From NCBI GenBank assembly GCA_900471605.1, contig UCEY01000021.1, positions 206,403 to 270,402 of the forward strand: 64,000 bases of DNA. The letters are read 5' to 3'. A program made the translations under genes and the position numbers. A model generated the notes under the pieces. The model was not told the origin of the DNA and ran no database searches. It saw only the letters and a list, made by a program, of their open reading frames with translations. The stretch is from Hyphomicrobiales bacterium (GTDB lineage Bacteria > Pseudomonadota > Alphaproteobacteria > Rhizobiales > Rhizobiaceae). Below, in pieces: positions 43,615-52,267 of the stretch. The first letter of the stretch is position 1. Every line of letters begins with the position of its first letter.

Positions 43615-44292
43615 ATGCCGATGCTTCCCTGGATACAGCTTGACCGCGCAACCATTCCCGGCGAGGGCGGCGAGTTGCGCCTGAAGCAGCGCGGGGCCGA
43701 ATTTTCGATCATGCTGGGCTCGACGGAACTGATGAACAGCCGGCTGAGCGGTTCGGAAGAGGCGCTTGCGACGCTTTCTTGCGAGCGGATCGCCGGGCGC
43801 GGGAACGCCCGCATGCTGATCGGCGGACTCGGTATGGGTTTCACGTTGCGGGCAGCCTTACAGGCCCTGCCGGACGATACCGGGGTGACCGTCGCGGAAC
43901 TCGTGCCGGCCGTGGTCGATTGGGCGCGGGGACCGATGGCAGACCTTCATAAGGGGACGCTTGACGATGCGCGCGTCGAAATCCATGTCGGAGATGTCGG
44001 CGCATTGATCCGATCGCGGAAGGCCGCCTACGACGCTATCCTGCTTGATGTCGACAACGGCCCCGACGGGCTGACCCGCGCTTCCAACGACAGCCTCTAT
44101 GACCATGCCGGGCTTCGCGCCGCCAAGGCTGCGCTGCGCGCGAGCGGCGTATTGGCCGTCTGGTCTTCGGCACCCGACGCTGCCTTTACGCGCAGATTGC
44201 GGGATGTGGGCTTTGCCGCCGAAGAGATCTATGTGCGGGCCAACGGCAAGCGCGGCGGCCGCCATGTCATCTGGATGGCGACCAGCCGGTAA
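43615..44292 (+). CDS. Spermidine-synthase-like SAM methyltransferase-fold protein
   Basis: A 225-residue protein with the Rossmann fold of the spermidine synthase / class I methyltransferase group. The glycine-rich loop ARMLIGGLGMGFTLRAAL is at about 66-83, the acidic beta-2 end is VAELVPAVVDWA, and a conserved AYDAILLDVDNGPDGL follows at about 137-152. True polyamine synthase substrate residues cannot be confirmed and the usual length is nearer 280 aa, so its role is unknown. It is convergent with the gntR gene and not obviously part of the catabolic system around it. Confidence 0.75.
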   Translation: MPMLPWIQLDRATIPGEGGELRLKQRGAEFSIMLGSTELMNSRLSGSEEALATLSCERIAGRGNARMLIGGLGMGFTLRAALQALPDDTGVTVAELVPAVVDWARGPMADLHKGTLDDARVEIHVGDVGALIRSRKAAYDAILLDVDNGPDGLTRASNDSLYDHAGLRAAKAALRASGVLAVWSSAPDAAFTRRLRDVGFAAEEIYVRANGKRGGRHVIWMATSR

Positions 44293-44297
44293 ACGGC

Positions 44298-44990
44298 CTA
44301 TCGGCTGTCTTCATGCTCCAGCGAACCCGAAGCGGTCGGCAACAGTGAGAAGAGGTGGGCGTTCATGGCGGCCTGAGCCCATTCCGGATTGCGGGCCTTC
44401 AGCGCCGCGAGGATTTCCCGGTGCTGGGCGTGGGTGCGTCGCGTGCGCACCTCGACCGGTTCGGAATAACGGTTGAAGATCGAGGCCGGCAGTTCCAGCG
44501 ACGAGGCAAGGATCTTTTCGAGTCGCGGGCTTTCGGCGGCGGCGGCGATCACCGCGTGAAATTCGGCGTTGAGCTTGTCGAAACCTTCCAGATGTTCGTT
44601 CCAGCCCAGTTCTTCGAACTGGGTCTCCATCACCCGCTCCAGCTCCTGCAAGCGTTGCAGGTCGGCTTCCGAAATGCGGGTAGCGGCGCGGCTGGTCGCA
44701 TGGCCTTCGAGAATGGCGCGCAGCCGAAAGATTTCCACCGCGTCGTCCAGCGAAAAGTCCGCGACTATGCCCCGCCGATAACGTTCGAGCACCACGAGGC
44801 CCTCGGCGTTCAGCCGGTTCAAAGCCTCGCGGATCGGGGTGCGGGACACACCAATCGCCGTGGCGAGCTGATTCTCCAGAAGCTTGGCGCCGGAGCGCAG
44901 CTCACCGGTGAGGATCAGATGCCGGATGCGGTGATAGGCGGTTTCTACGGCGCTCTGCGTGGCCCCGTCCTTGGTTGTCTCGTTGGTCAA
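44298..44990 (-). CDS. GntR/FCD-family transcriptional regulator
   Basis: A 230-residue regulator. The winged helix (LLENQLATAIGVSRTPIREALNRL in two adjacent motifs, about 37-60) is followed by a C-terminal FCD helical ligand domain (FRLRAILEGHATSRAA, DKLNAEFHAVIAAAAES and THAQHREILAAL carrying the metal-binding Asp/His residues). FCD regulators usually respond to organic acids. The gene lies between the two LLM operons and diverges from the FMN reductase gene. GTATAC-centred sites at 45069-45074 and 45131-45136 in that divergent region are its likely operators. Confidence 0.9.
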   Translation of the reverse strand: MTNETTKDGATQSAVETAYHRIRHLILTGELRSGAKLLENQLATAIGVSRTPIREALNRLNAEGLVVLERYRRGIVADFSLDDAVEIFRLRAILEGHATSRAATRISEADLQRLQELERVMETQFEELGWNEHLEGFDKLNAEFHAVIAAAAESPRLEKILASSLELPASIFNRYSEPVEVRTRRTHAQHREILAALKARNPEWAQAAMNAHLFSLLPTASGSLEHEDSR

Positions 44991-45066
44991 ATCGCCACCT
45001 TCTCCTTACCTTTCATGATGATGCGGGAAAATATGACAATCGTCCATAGAGGGAGAGCTCCCAAAA

Positions 45067-45077
45067 GTGTATACCAG
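45067..45077. promoter_or_regulatory. GntR operator candidate (gntR side)
   Basis: GTGTATACCAG, centred on the palindrome GTATAC at 45069-45074, lies 79 bases upstream of the gntR start. FCD-type GntR proteins bind short GT-N-AC dyads of this kind. Confidence 0.5.
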
Positions 45078-45112
45078 TCTGACGAAATGAGTTTGATCAT
45101 AACGAATATTTC

Positions 45113-45141
45113 TTGACTTCTGTTCAAAAGGTATACAAATC
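45113..45141 (+). promoter_or_regulatory. Promoter/operator of the second LLM operon
   Basis: TTGACT at 45113-45118, then GGTATACAAAT around the palindrome GTATAC at 45131-45136. The segment aligns base by base with 40908-40936 ahead of the first LLM operon (shared TTGAC, CAA, TATACA and AT). The site overlaps the expected -10 region, as for a repressor operator. Confidence 0.55.
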
Positions 45142-45193
45142 TTTCTTCGGGATGCCTGATAGGCAATCGGCCTCGGCCGAGGGAGGAGACCTC

Positions 45194-45805
45194 ATGACGC
45201 ACAGCCACAAGCCCTATATCGTCGGCATCGGCGGCACCCAGCGCCCCGGCTCGAGCTCCGAACTCGCCCTGCGCCATTGCCTCGCCGCGGCCGAAAAAGC
45301 CGGCGCGGAGACCGACCTCATCTGCGGTCCGGCGCTTGAGCTGCCGCTCTTTGACCCGGGTGTGGCCCACCGCACGCCGGCCGCACTGCGTCTCCTTCAG
45401 TCGCTTCGCCGTGCCGACGGCATCGTGATCGCGACGCCGAGCTATCACGGCGGCATGTCCGGCATGATCAAGAATGCAATCGACTACACGGAAGACATGC
45501 GCGAGGACGCCCGTTCCTATTTCGACGGCCGCGCCGTCGGCTGCATCGTCTGCGCCGCCGGCGATCAGGCGCTCGGGGCGACGCTGATCGGCCTGCGCTC
45601 GGTCGTGCACGCGTTGCGGGGCTGGCCGACCCCTTATGCGGCGACCATCAAGTCCAATGAAAAGCCTTTCGCCGATGGCAAGCCGGCGCGCCGCGAGGTT
45701 GCACAGCCGCTCGAAATCGTGGCCTCGCAGGTGGTCAGATTCGCGGAAATGGCGATGGCAAGCCGCATCGAAGACGGCGCGCCGCGTCTCGTCGCCAGCA
45801 ACTGA
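45194..45805 (+). CDS. NADPH-dependent FMN reductase (flavin donor for LLM enzymes)
   Basis: A 203-residue flavodoxin-like reductase. GIGGTQRPGSSSELALRH near residues 11-28 is the FMN phosphate loop, and ATPSYHGGMSGMIKNAIDYTED near 83-104 is the conserved FMN/ring-binding motif of the SsuE/ArsH-like family. It would supply reduced FMN to the LLM monooxygenase encoded 69 bases downstream and probably to its paralogue encoded at 41802. The start has GGGAGGAG 5-6 bases upstream; an ORF start at 45113 would run through the promoter. Confidence 0.88.
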   Translation: MTHSHKPYIVGIGGTQRPGSSSELALRHCLAAAEKAGAETDLICGPALELPLFDPGVAHRTPAALRLLQSLRRADGIVIATPSYHGGMSGMIKNAIDYTEDMREDARSYFDGRAVGCIVCAAGDQALGATLIGLRSVVHALRGWPTPYAATIKSNEKPFADGKPARREVAQPLEIVASQVVRFAEMAMASRIEDGAPRLVASN

Positions 45806-45874
45806 TCCAGTTTTCAACCGTCATCGTCGGATCCGTCTTTCCCTCATCCGGCGACGGTCCCAGCGGAGCTTTCC

Positions 45875-46999
45875 ATGAAGTTCAACTTCTTTCACCTGAT
45901 GCCCTATCCCGATTACGACAAGCTGCCGCATGAATGGCCTGTCAGCACGCACGGGATCGACAGCACCCGGATCCAGGCGCTGTACAACGAATATATCGAC
46001 GAAATGGTCGATGCGGAAAACTACGGTTTCGACTGGGTGGGCTGCAACGAGCACCACTATAGCCCCTACGGCCTGATGTCGAACCCGAACCTGATCGCCG
46101 GGGCGCTTGCCCGCCAGACCAGCAAGGCCAAGATCGCCATCGTCGGCAACCTTCTGCCGCTGCTCAACCCGATCCGCGTCGCCGAAGAATATGCGATGAT
46201 CGACGTCATGTCGGGCGGCCGACTGATCGCCGGTTTCCTGCGCGGCATCCCGCACGAATATATCGCCTACAACATCCCGCCGAGCGAATCCCGCAGCCGC
46301 CTGCGCGAGGCGACCGAGCTGATCATCAAGGCCTGGACCGAGGACGAACCCTTCGGTTGGGAAGGCGAGCATTACCAGTTCCCGGCCGTCTCCATCTGGC
46401 CGAAGCCGATCCAGAAGCCGCATCCGCGCATCCTGATGTCCGCCAGCAACGCGGAATCGGCGGAGTTCGTCGCCAAGATGCGTGCCATCATGGGTATCAC
46501 GCTGATCCAGGACCTGAAGATCGCCGCCGGCGCCGTCGACTATTTCAAGAAAACCGCCCGTTCCTACGGCTGGGAGCCGACACCGGACGACATCCTGGTC
46601 GGCCAGCAGATCTGCATCGCCGATACGGACGAGGAGGCCAAACACCACATGGCCGCCGCCCAGACCTATTTCCACCAGACGCTGATGCGCCCGCAGCGCT
46701 CCGCCCAGCAGCTCGTTCTGGGGCAGAGCCGTTATTACACCGAGGCCGATGCCGGCGAGAACTTCCAGAAGCGCCTCGCCACGCTGCGCGGCCGCACGGT
46801 GGAAGAGCAGATCGAGGCCGGTTCGATCATCTGCGGCAGCCCGCAATCGGTGATCAGGCAGATCAAGCGCCTGCGCCAGGAACTCGATTGCGGCCTGCTG
46901 AACCTGACCATCAAGGTTGGCAACATGCCCGGCAGCGTCGTCCGTCGCGGCATGGAATTGTTCCGCGACCGCGTCGCCCCCGAAGTCGCCGGCCTGTAA
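45875..46999 (+). CDS. LLM-class flavin-dependent monooxygenase (2)
   Basis: A 374-residue luciferase-like monooxygenase, paralogous to the protein encoded at 41802. Both share KF-FHLMPY-D at the N-terminus, the NEHH motif, AGALARQT/RT, LPLLN-P and GGRLIAG. It lies downstream of the FMN reductase gene and 14 bases upstream of a second alpha/beta hydrolase gene. The duplicated pairing implies two successive oxygenation/hydrolysis steps or two related substrates. The substrate is unknown; Baeyer-Villiger or heteroring cleavage is the most natural guess for an LLM enzyme followed by a hydrolase. Confidence 0.9.
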   Translation: MKFNFFHLMPYPDYDKLPHEWPVSTHGIDSTRIQALYNEYIDEMVDAENYGFDWVGCNEHHYSPYGLMSNPNLIAGALARQTSKAKIAIVGNLLPLLNPIRVAEEYAMIDVMSGGRLIAGFLRGIPHEYIAYNIPPSESRSRLREATELIIKAWTEDEPFGWEGEHYQFPAVSIWPKPIQKPHPRILMSASNAESAEFVAKMRAIMGITLIQDLKIAAGAVDYFKKTARSYGWEPTPDDILVGQQICIADTDEEAKHHMAAAQTYFHQTLMRPQRSAQQLVLGQSRYYTEADAGENFQKRLATLRGRTVEEQIEAGSIICGSPQSVIRQIKRLRQELDCGLLNLTIKVGNMPGSVVRRGMELFRDRVAPEVAGL

Positions 47000-47013
47000 G
47001 AGGAGTTTGATCC

Positions 47014-47793
47014 ATGAGCTTTGAATTGAAGACGATCGAGCTTTCGCGGGGCAGGCTCTCCTACCATGTCGGCGGCACGGGTACGCCCGTCGTCTATCTG
47101 CATGCCGCCGGCGGGGTGATGCTGACCGAGCCGCTGAAGGCGCTGACGGCCAGCCACACGGTCTATGCTCCGATCTGCCCGGGCTTCGACGGGACCGAGG
47201 GCAACGATAGTCTGAAGACGGTGCAGGATTGGGTGGCCATGGTCGCCGAGTTCGCGCAAAAGCTGGTTGGCCCGCGTTTCGACGTGATCGGCTCTTCCTT
47301 CGGCAGCTGGTCGGCTTTGTGGCTCGCCGCCGAACACCCGAAAATGGTCGACCACCTGATCCTCGGCGTGCCGGCCGGTTTCCGTTTCGATGGCAAGGGT
47401 GGTCTGCCTGCCGATCCAGACGCGCGCTTCAAGGCCCTCTACGCCCATCCGCACAAGATCAAATCGGTGCCGAAGTCGCCTGATGTCATGGCCGCCAACG
47501 GAAAGACCTATGAGCACCTCGCCAATAATGTTCGGGTTGACGAGGCGCTCAGTGCGCGCCTGCCGTCGATCGAGGCGGTCACGCTGATCCTGCTCGGTAC
47601 CGAAGACAAGGTCGTGCCGGCGGAGGCAGGCGCGCACTTGAAGCGCAACATCCCGACCTCGCAGCGCGCCTTCATCTTCGACGCCGCCCATTCGATCGAG
47701 GTCGACCAGCCGGAACGCACGCTCCGCCTCTGGACCGACTTTTTGAAGCGCGGCCCGGGCTACGTACTCAACCAGGGGCCTGAGGCTGCCTGA
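47014..47793 (+). CDS. Alpha/beta hydrolase paired with an LLM monooxygenase (2)
   Basis: A 259-residue alpha/beta hydrolase. The oxyanion region is YLHAAGGVML, nucleophile Ser95 is in VIGSSFGSWSAL, the acid region is LGTEDKVVPAEAG and the His is in DAAHSIEVDQPER. It resembles the hydrolase encoded at 41020 in size and role but is clearly diverged. It is the last gene of the reductase-LLM-hydrolase operon, with AGGAG upstream and a strong terminator 26 bases after the stop. Confidence 0.88.
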   Translation: MSFELKTIELSRGRLSYHVGGTGTPVVYLHAAGGVMLTEPLKALTASHTVYAPICPGFDGTEGNDSLKTVQDWVAMVAEFAQKLVGPRFDVIGSSFGSWSALWLAAEHPKMVDHLILGVPAGFRFDGKGGLPADPDARFKALYAHPHKIKSVPKSPDVMAANGKTYEHLANNVRVDEALSARLPSIEAVTLILLGTEDKVVPAEAGAHLKRNIPTSQRAFIFDAAHSIEVDQPERTLRLWTDFLKRGPGYVLNQGPEAA

Positions 47794-47818
47794 CGCCAAT
47801 CCCTTCCCAGGGAAACCT

Positions 47819-47848
47819 GGCCCGGACCTCGGTCTGGGCCTTTTTTTT
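47819..47848 (+). terminator. Intrinsic terminator of the second LLM operon
   Basis: GGCCCGGACC (47819-47828) pairs with GGTCTGGGCC (47831-47840, one G-U pair), followed by eight T residues. Confidence 0.9.
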
Positions 47849-48067
47849 GGGACGTTGCACTTTTTCTCGCGAGGGCGGCAGGGTTTATCGGTCGTCGAAA
47901 AGGGAGGCCGCCAAAGATCAATTTCCGCGAGTCATAATTTTCAACATTGACGGATTGTATGTGTCTATTATGAATTGACTTGCGTTTCGCTTCGGGAGGG
48001 CCCAAGAGCTCCGGGCGGAATGCCGCCCTTCACGAGTATCATCGAGGGCGCGCAAGGGAGGAATGGC

Positions 48068-50419
48068 ATGATCGGCGAAGACGTCAGGCGCAAGGAAGAC
48101 AACCGGTTGATCACCGGAAAGGGCCAGTATGCCGACGACCTCAAGTTCGAGAATACGGCCTATGCCGCCTTCGTCCGTTCGCCGCATGCCCATGCCGTCA
48201 TCCGCAGCATCGACACGTCGGCCGCCCGCGACATGCCGGGCGTGCTCGCCGTCCTGACCGGCGAGGATCTCGTTGCGGCCGGCATCGCGCCCATCCCGCA
48301 TGCGATCGGCAGTTCGCAATTCGGCTCCGACATCCGCATCAAGAACCGGGACGGTTCCGAGCGGGCCCGCACCCACCATCAGGCATTGCCGACCGACCGG
48401 GCCCGTTTCGTCGGCGAGGCGGTTGCTATGGTCGTTGCCGAAAGTACCAATCTCGCCAAGGATGCGGCGGAAGCGATCGAGATCGACTGGGAGGAACTGC
48501 CCTCCGTCGTGCGCGGCATCGACGCTCTCGAAGAGGGCGCGCCGCAACTCTGGGATCACGTGCCCGGCAACAAGGCGATGGACGGCGAGGTCGGCGACAG
48601 GGACGGCACCGCGGCAGCCTTCGCCAAGGCCGCCCATGTCCTCGAATTCACCAGCTGGACGCAGCGCGTGACCGGCGTCCATATGGAACCGCGCTCCTCC
48701 GCGGCAGAATATGACGCCGAGACCGGCAAGTTCACCATTCATGCCTCCGGCGGCCATGGCGTCGTGATGATGCGCGAGCAGATCGCGGCGTCTCTTGGCG
48801 TCGACATGGCCTATGTGCGTGTCGTGGCGCCTCGTGACGTCGGCGGCAATTTCGGCACCCGCAACGCCACCTATCCGGAATTCGTGCTGCTCCCCTATGC
48901 CGCCAAGCTGACCGGCCGACCCGTAAAGCACCAGGCGGAGCGCATCGAAGCGTTCCTTTCCGACTTCCAGGGGCGCGACCTGTATGTTCAGGCCAGGCTT
49001 GCGCTCGACGCAGACGGCAGGTTCCTTGCCTTCCACTCGGTCAATACCAGCAATATCGGCGCCCACACGGTGTCCTACACGGCCCTCAACAAGGGCATCC
49101 AGCTGATGACCAGCCTCTACCGGGTCCCGGTCGCGCATGTGGAATTCCGTGCCGCCATGTCGAACACGGTGCCGACCATCCCCTATCGCAGCGCCGGCCG
49201 GCCGGAAGCCATGTATGTTATCGAGCGGATGATCGATCTCGCCGCCCGCAAGTTCGGTTTCGACAGGGTGGAGCTGCGCCGCATCAACATGATCCCCGAC
49301 GAGGCTTCGCCCTATTCGAACCCGATGGGCGTCACCTACGACAACGGCGAATATATCGCGGCCATGGACAAGGTGCTCGACATGGCCGACTGGAAGGGCT
49401 TCGAGGCGCGCCGCGCCGAGGCCCGCAAACGCGGCATGTATCGCGGTATCGGCCTGTCCAACTATATCGAGGGTACCAGCGGCGTGCCCCGCGAGCGCGC
49501 CGAGATCACCATCGATCCGACCGCCGGAATCGTCGATGTCGTGATCGGCACCCAGAATACGGGGCAAGGGCACGAAACGGCATTTGCCCAGCTCGTCGGC
49601 TCCTTCCTGGGCATTTCCCACGAGGTCGTGCAGATCCGCGCCAGCGATACGGATTTCGTCTCGGCCGGCGGCGGTTCGCATTCCGGCCGCTCGCTGCGCT
49701 TTTCCTCGATCGTCATGCACAAGGCGACTGCCGAGATCATCGAGCGCGGCCGGAAGATTGCGGCCTTCATGCTGAATGTTGCGCCGGAACAGATCGACTT
49801 CACCGAAGGCCATTTTCGGGCCCGCGGATCGAACGGCGTCGTCAGCCTGTTCGAGGCGGCTCAGGCCGCCGAAAACGACCTCGGCCTGCCGGACGAGCTG
49901 CAGGGCGTGCTCGCAGCGATTTCCGACGAGACAACCCACGGGCTCGCCTATCCCTATGGCGCCGCGGTCTGCGAGATCGAGATCGATCCGGAAACCGGCT
50001 TTTTCCACATCCCGCGTTATTCGACCGTCGACGACGTCGGCAAGGCGCTGAACCCGATGATTGTCGACGGCCAGACGCATGGCGGCATCGTCCAGGGCGC
50101 CGGCCAGGCGCTGTTCGAATGGTCGCATTACGACCGGGAGACCGGCCAGAACCTGTCGGCCACTTTCATGGACTACCAGGTGGCGCGTGCTTCCGATTTC
50201 CCGAGCTTCGACACCCATATCAGCGAGGTGCCGGCCAAAAGCCATCCGCTCGGTTTCCGTCCGGGCGGCGAGGGTGGTACGACACCGTCGCTCGGCGTGA
50301 CGATCAACTCCATCACCGATGCGCTCGCCGATCTCGGCGTCACCCATATCGAAATGCCAGCAACGCCGTCCCGCATCTGGGAAGCGATCCAGGCGGCAAA
50401 AGCCAAGCAACAAAAGTGA
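48068..50419 (+). CDS. Molybdenum hydroxylase large subunit (xanthine dehydrogenase family), solitary
   Basis: A 783-residue molybdopterin-cytosine-dinucleotide-type subunit like CoxL/CutL and nicotine or isoquinoline hydroxylases. The opening is GEDVRRKEDNRLITGKGQYADD. MEPRSSAAEYD contacts the cofactor, PYRSAGRPEAMYVIERMID spans the active-site loop (Ser where CO dehydrogenase has Cys), and the catalytic Glu735 is in RPGGEGGTTP. Such enzymes hydroxylate N-heteroaromatics, aldehydes or purines with water-derived oxygen. The FAD and [2Fe-2S] subunit genes normally adjacent are missing here. The start at 48068 has GGGAGG upstream. It is followed directly by a crotonase gene. Confidence 0.9.
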   Translation: MIGEDVRRKEDNRLITGKGQYADDLKFENTAYAAFVRSPHAHAVIRSIDTSAARDMPGVLAVLTGEDLVAAGIAPIPHAIGSSQFGSDIRIKNRDGSERARTHHQALPTDRARFVGEAVAMVVAESTNLAKDAAEAIEIDWEELPSVVRGIDALEEGAPQLWDHVPGNKAMDGEVGDRDGTAAAFAKAAHVLEFTSWTQRVTGVHMEPRSSAAEYDAETGKFTIHASGGHGVVMMREQIAASLGVDMAYVRVVAPRDVGGNFGTRNATYPEFVLLPYAAKLTGRPVKHQAERIEAFLSDFQGRDLYVQARLALDADGRFLAFHSVNTSNIGAHTVSYTALNKGIQLMTSLYRVPVAHVEFRAAMSNTVPTIPYRSAGRPEAMYVIERMIDLAARKFGFDRVELRRINMIPDEASPYSNPMGVTYDNGEYIAAMDKVLDMADWKGFEARRAEARKRGMYRGIGLSNYIEGTSGVPRERAEITIDPTAGIVDVVIGTQNTGQGHETAFAQLVGSFLGISHEVVQIRASDTDFVSAGGGSHSGRSLRFSSIVMHKATAEIIERGRKIAAFMLNVAPEQIDFTEGHFRARGSNGVVSLFEAAQAAENDLGLPDELQGVLAAISDETTHGLAYPYGAAVCEIEIDPETGFFHIPRYSTVDDVGKALNPMIVDGQTHGGIVQGAGQALFEWSHYDRETGQNLSATFMDYQVARASDFPSFDTHISEVPAKSHPLGFRPGGEGGTTPSLGVTINSITDALADLGVTHIEMPATPSRIWEAIQAAKAKQQK

Positions 50420-50429
50420 GGAACAAGCC

Positions 50430-51152
50430 TTGTCCGAAGTCCTGATCAATACGCGGGGGAACGTCCTCGAGATCACTCTCAACCGCCCCGACAAGGGCAA
50501 TGCGCTGACGCCCGAAATGGCGCAGGCGATCACCGCCGCGCTGAAATCTTTGTCGCCGGAAACGCGCGTCGTGCTGATAAAGTCCAATGGTGCCGATTTC
50601 TGCACCGGCCGCAGCGCCGCGATGCCGGCCGCCGGTTCTCGCGTCACCGCGCTCGACCTGCGCAACGCGATCTCCGATCCGGTGCTGGATTTCTATGAGG
50701 TGCTGCGCGAAATCCCGGTGCCGTTCATCTCAGCCATCCGCGGCAAGGCCGCCGGCGTGGGTTGCGCCATCGCGGCGCTCGCGGACGTGGCGATCGCCGC
50801 CGAAAGTGCCACCTTCCAGGTGCCGGAGATGAACCATGACATTGCGCCGACCCTCGTCTTGAACGCGCTCGCCGACCGGGTTTCCCGCGCCACGCTCGCC
50901 CGCATGGTCTTCACCCGCGACGTGATCCCCGCGATCGAAGCAAAAATGCTCGGCATCGTCGGCATTACGGTTGCAGACGCCGGTATCGATGCGGAAGTGG
51001 AGCGTGTTGTCGGCCAGCTCGAAAAGAACTCGGTCGCCACCGTACGCGGCATCAAGGCCTTCCTGTCGATGAGCCCCGAAACCTCCTTCGCATCGCGCAA
51101 GGAGCTGGCGGCGCTGATCAACTGCGTGGCGACGGCAGAGAAATTCCGGTGA
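50430..51152 (+). CDS. Enoyl-CoA hydratase/isomerase (crotonase) family, TTG start
   Basis: A 240-residue crotonase-fold protein. The CoA/oxyanion segments are GADFCTGRS and AIRGKAAGVGCAIAALADVAIA, and a Glu is present in FQVPEMNHDIAP at the usual catalytic helix. Chain length is slightly short for the family (about 255). No in-frame ATG fits: the only one lies far inside the upstream gene. TTG at 50430 with GTGAGGA upstream, 10 bases after the molybdenum subunit stop, is therefore chosen. It acts on a CoA thioester, although no CoA ligase is nearby. Confidence 0.82.
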   Translation: MSEVLINTRGNVLEITLNRPDKGNALTPEMAQAITAALKSLSPETRVVLIKSNGADFCTGRSAAMPAAGSRVTALDLRNAISDPVLDFYEVLREIPVPFISAIRGKAAGVGCAIAALADVAIAAESATFQVPEMNHDIAPTLVLNALADRVSRATLARMVFTRDVIPAIEAKMLGIVGITVADAGIDAEVERVVGQLEKNSVATVRGIKAFLSMSPETSFASRKELAALINCVATAEKFR

Positions 51153-51172
51153 GACGGATCTGGGGCGGAATC

Positions 51173-51196
51173 GTTGCCCGCCGCGCCGTGGGCAAC
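51173..51196. terminator. Convergent terminator hairpin
   Basis: GTTGCCC (51173-51179) pairs with GGGCAAC (51190-51196) over a 10-base loop, between the crotonase and AraC-family genes. Confidence 0.55.
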
Positions 51197-51202
51197 AAGA
51201 AA

Positions 51203-52192
51203 TCAGGCATGCTGCCGGATACTGTCGGGCGTTTTCCCCGTCCAGCTCCTGAAAGCCCGATAGAAGGAATTCGGCTCGTCGAAGCCCAGGAGGAATGAAA
51301 TCTCCGAGGCCGGCAGGGCCGTCTTTTCCAGATAGTGGCGTGCCAGTGCTTCCCGCGTCTCCTTCAGGATCTGCTGGAAGCTCGTCCCCTCGGCTTCGAT
51401 CCGGCGCTGGAGCGTGCGCTTGCTCACCGCCAGTTTGCTGGCGACGGCCTCCATGGTCGTCAGGCCGCTGGGGATGGCTTCGTGAAGCGCCGCCCGGACC
51501 CGTCTGGCGACGCTCACCGATGCGTCGAGATCCGCCAGTCGCTGGCGCAGGTCCGGCTCGAACGCCGCCCAGAGAGGCTCGTTCGACGTCAGGAACGGGC
51601 GAACCGCATCGGATTTTGTAAACCGGACCATATGACGGGGGCCGCGGCGGAGACGAGAGCCCAGGAATTCTTCATAGGGCCCGAGCTGCGGCGGCAGTTC
51701 CGTCGTCGTGACCTCGACCGGAGAGATCGACGCGCGCGTGCCGGTTCGGGCAAGAGTGACGCAAAAGAGCAGTTCCATTGTCACCAGCGACACCGGAGGG
51801 CGGAGCGGCCCGTCGAGCCAGACGAATTCGATGGTCAGCGCGTCTCGCTCGTGGCGCACGTCCATCTGCATCGGGCCGATCAGCTTCTTGTATTTGGCGA
51901 CGCGCAGGGCGGCCACGAGCAGATTGGGGCTGCAGAGGGCCGCGAACAGGGGCGGCGAGAAGGATTCGGCGCGGACGGCTTCGCAGACCCGAATGGGAAA
52001 AAGCGGGTCGCCCTTTTCCTGCTCGGCACTGTCCCAGAGACGATAATAGGCCGCCGGCTCAAGCCGCACCGAAGGCTGGTGCAGCAAATCGTCCGGCAGG
52101 TCGGCACGGCGCAGCACATTCGCCGGCAAGACGCCGAGGTCCGCGAGCAATGTGCGCCAGGTCGTATCGAGGGCGTAGGTGAGTGTCTGCAT
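51203..52192 (-). CDS. AraC-family regulator with N-terminal ligand domain
   Basis: A 329-residue regulator. The N-terminal about 200 residues resemble the AraC_binding_2-like domain of OruR/ArgR-type proteins (LGVLPANVLRRADLP at the start). The C-terminal double helix-turn-helix shows MEAVASKLAVSKRTLQRRIEAEG and ASEISFLLGFDEPNSFYRAFRSWTG, both canonical. The start at 52192 has AAGG 6 bases upstream. Its likely targets are the adjacent SDR gene, 75 bases upstream on the same strand, and perhaps the nearby catabolic operons. Confidence 0.88.
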   Translation of the reverse strand: MQTLTYALDTTWRTLLADLGVLPANVLRRADLPDDLLHQPSVRLEPAAYYRLWDSAEQEKGDPLFPIRVCEAVRAESFSPPLFAALCSPNLLVAALRVAKYKKLIGPMQMDVRHERDALTIEFVWLDGPLRPPVSLVTMELLFCVTLARTGTRASISPVEVTTTELPPQLGPYEEFLGSRLRRGPRHMVRFTKSDAVRPFLTSNEPLWAAFEPDLRQRLADLDASVSVARRVRAALHEAIPSGLTTMEAVASKLAVSKRTLQRRIEAEGTSFQQILKETREALARHYLEKTALPASEISFLLGFDEPNSFYRAFRSWTGKTPDSIRQHA

Positions 52193-52267
52193 AAGAAACC
52201 TTAGAATCCAGTCGCGCCAATTGTCTATCGCCCCGCGCACGGAATGGCACGGGGCGATAGGAGATGG

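Noticed and set aside
47918..50665. 915-codon open frame on the minus strand
   Set aside because: It is exactly antisense to the Mo hydroxylase large subunit, which has clear family motifs. The antisense translation is rich in Arg, Gly, Asp and His without any domain, as expected for a GC-rich shadow frame.
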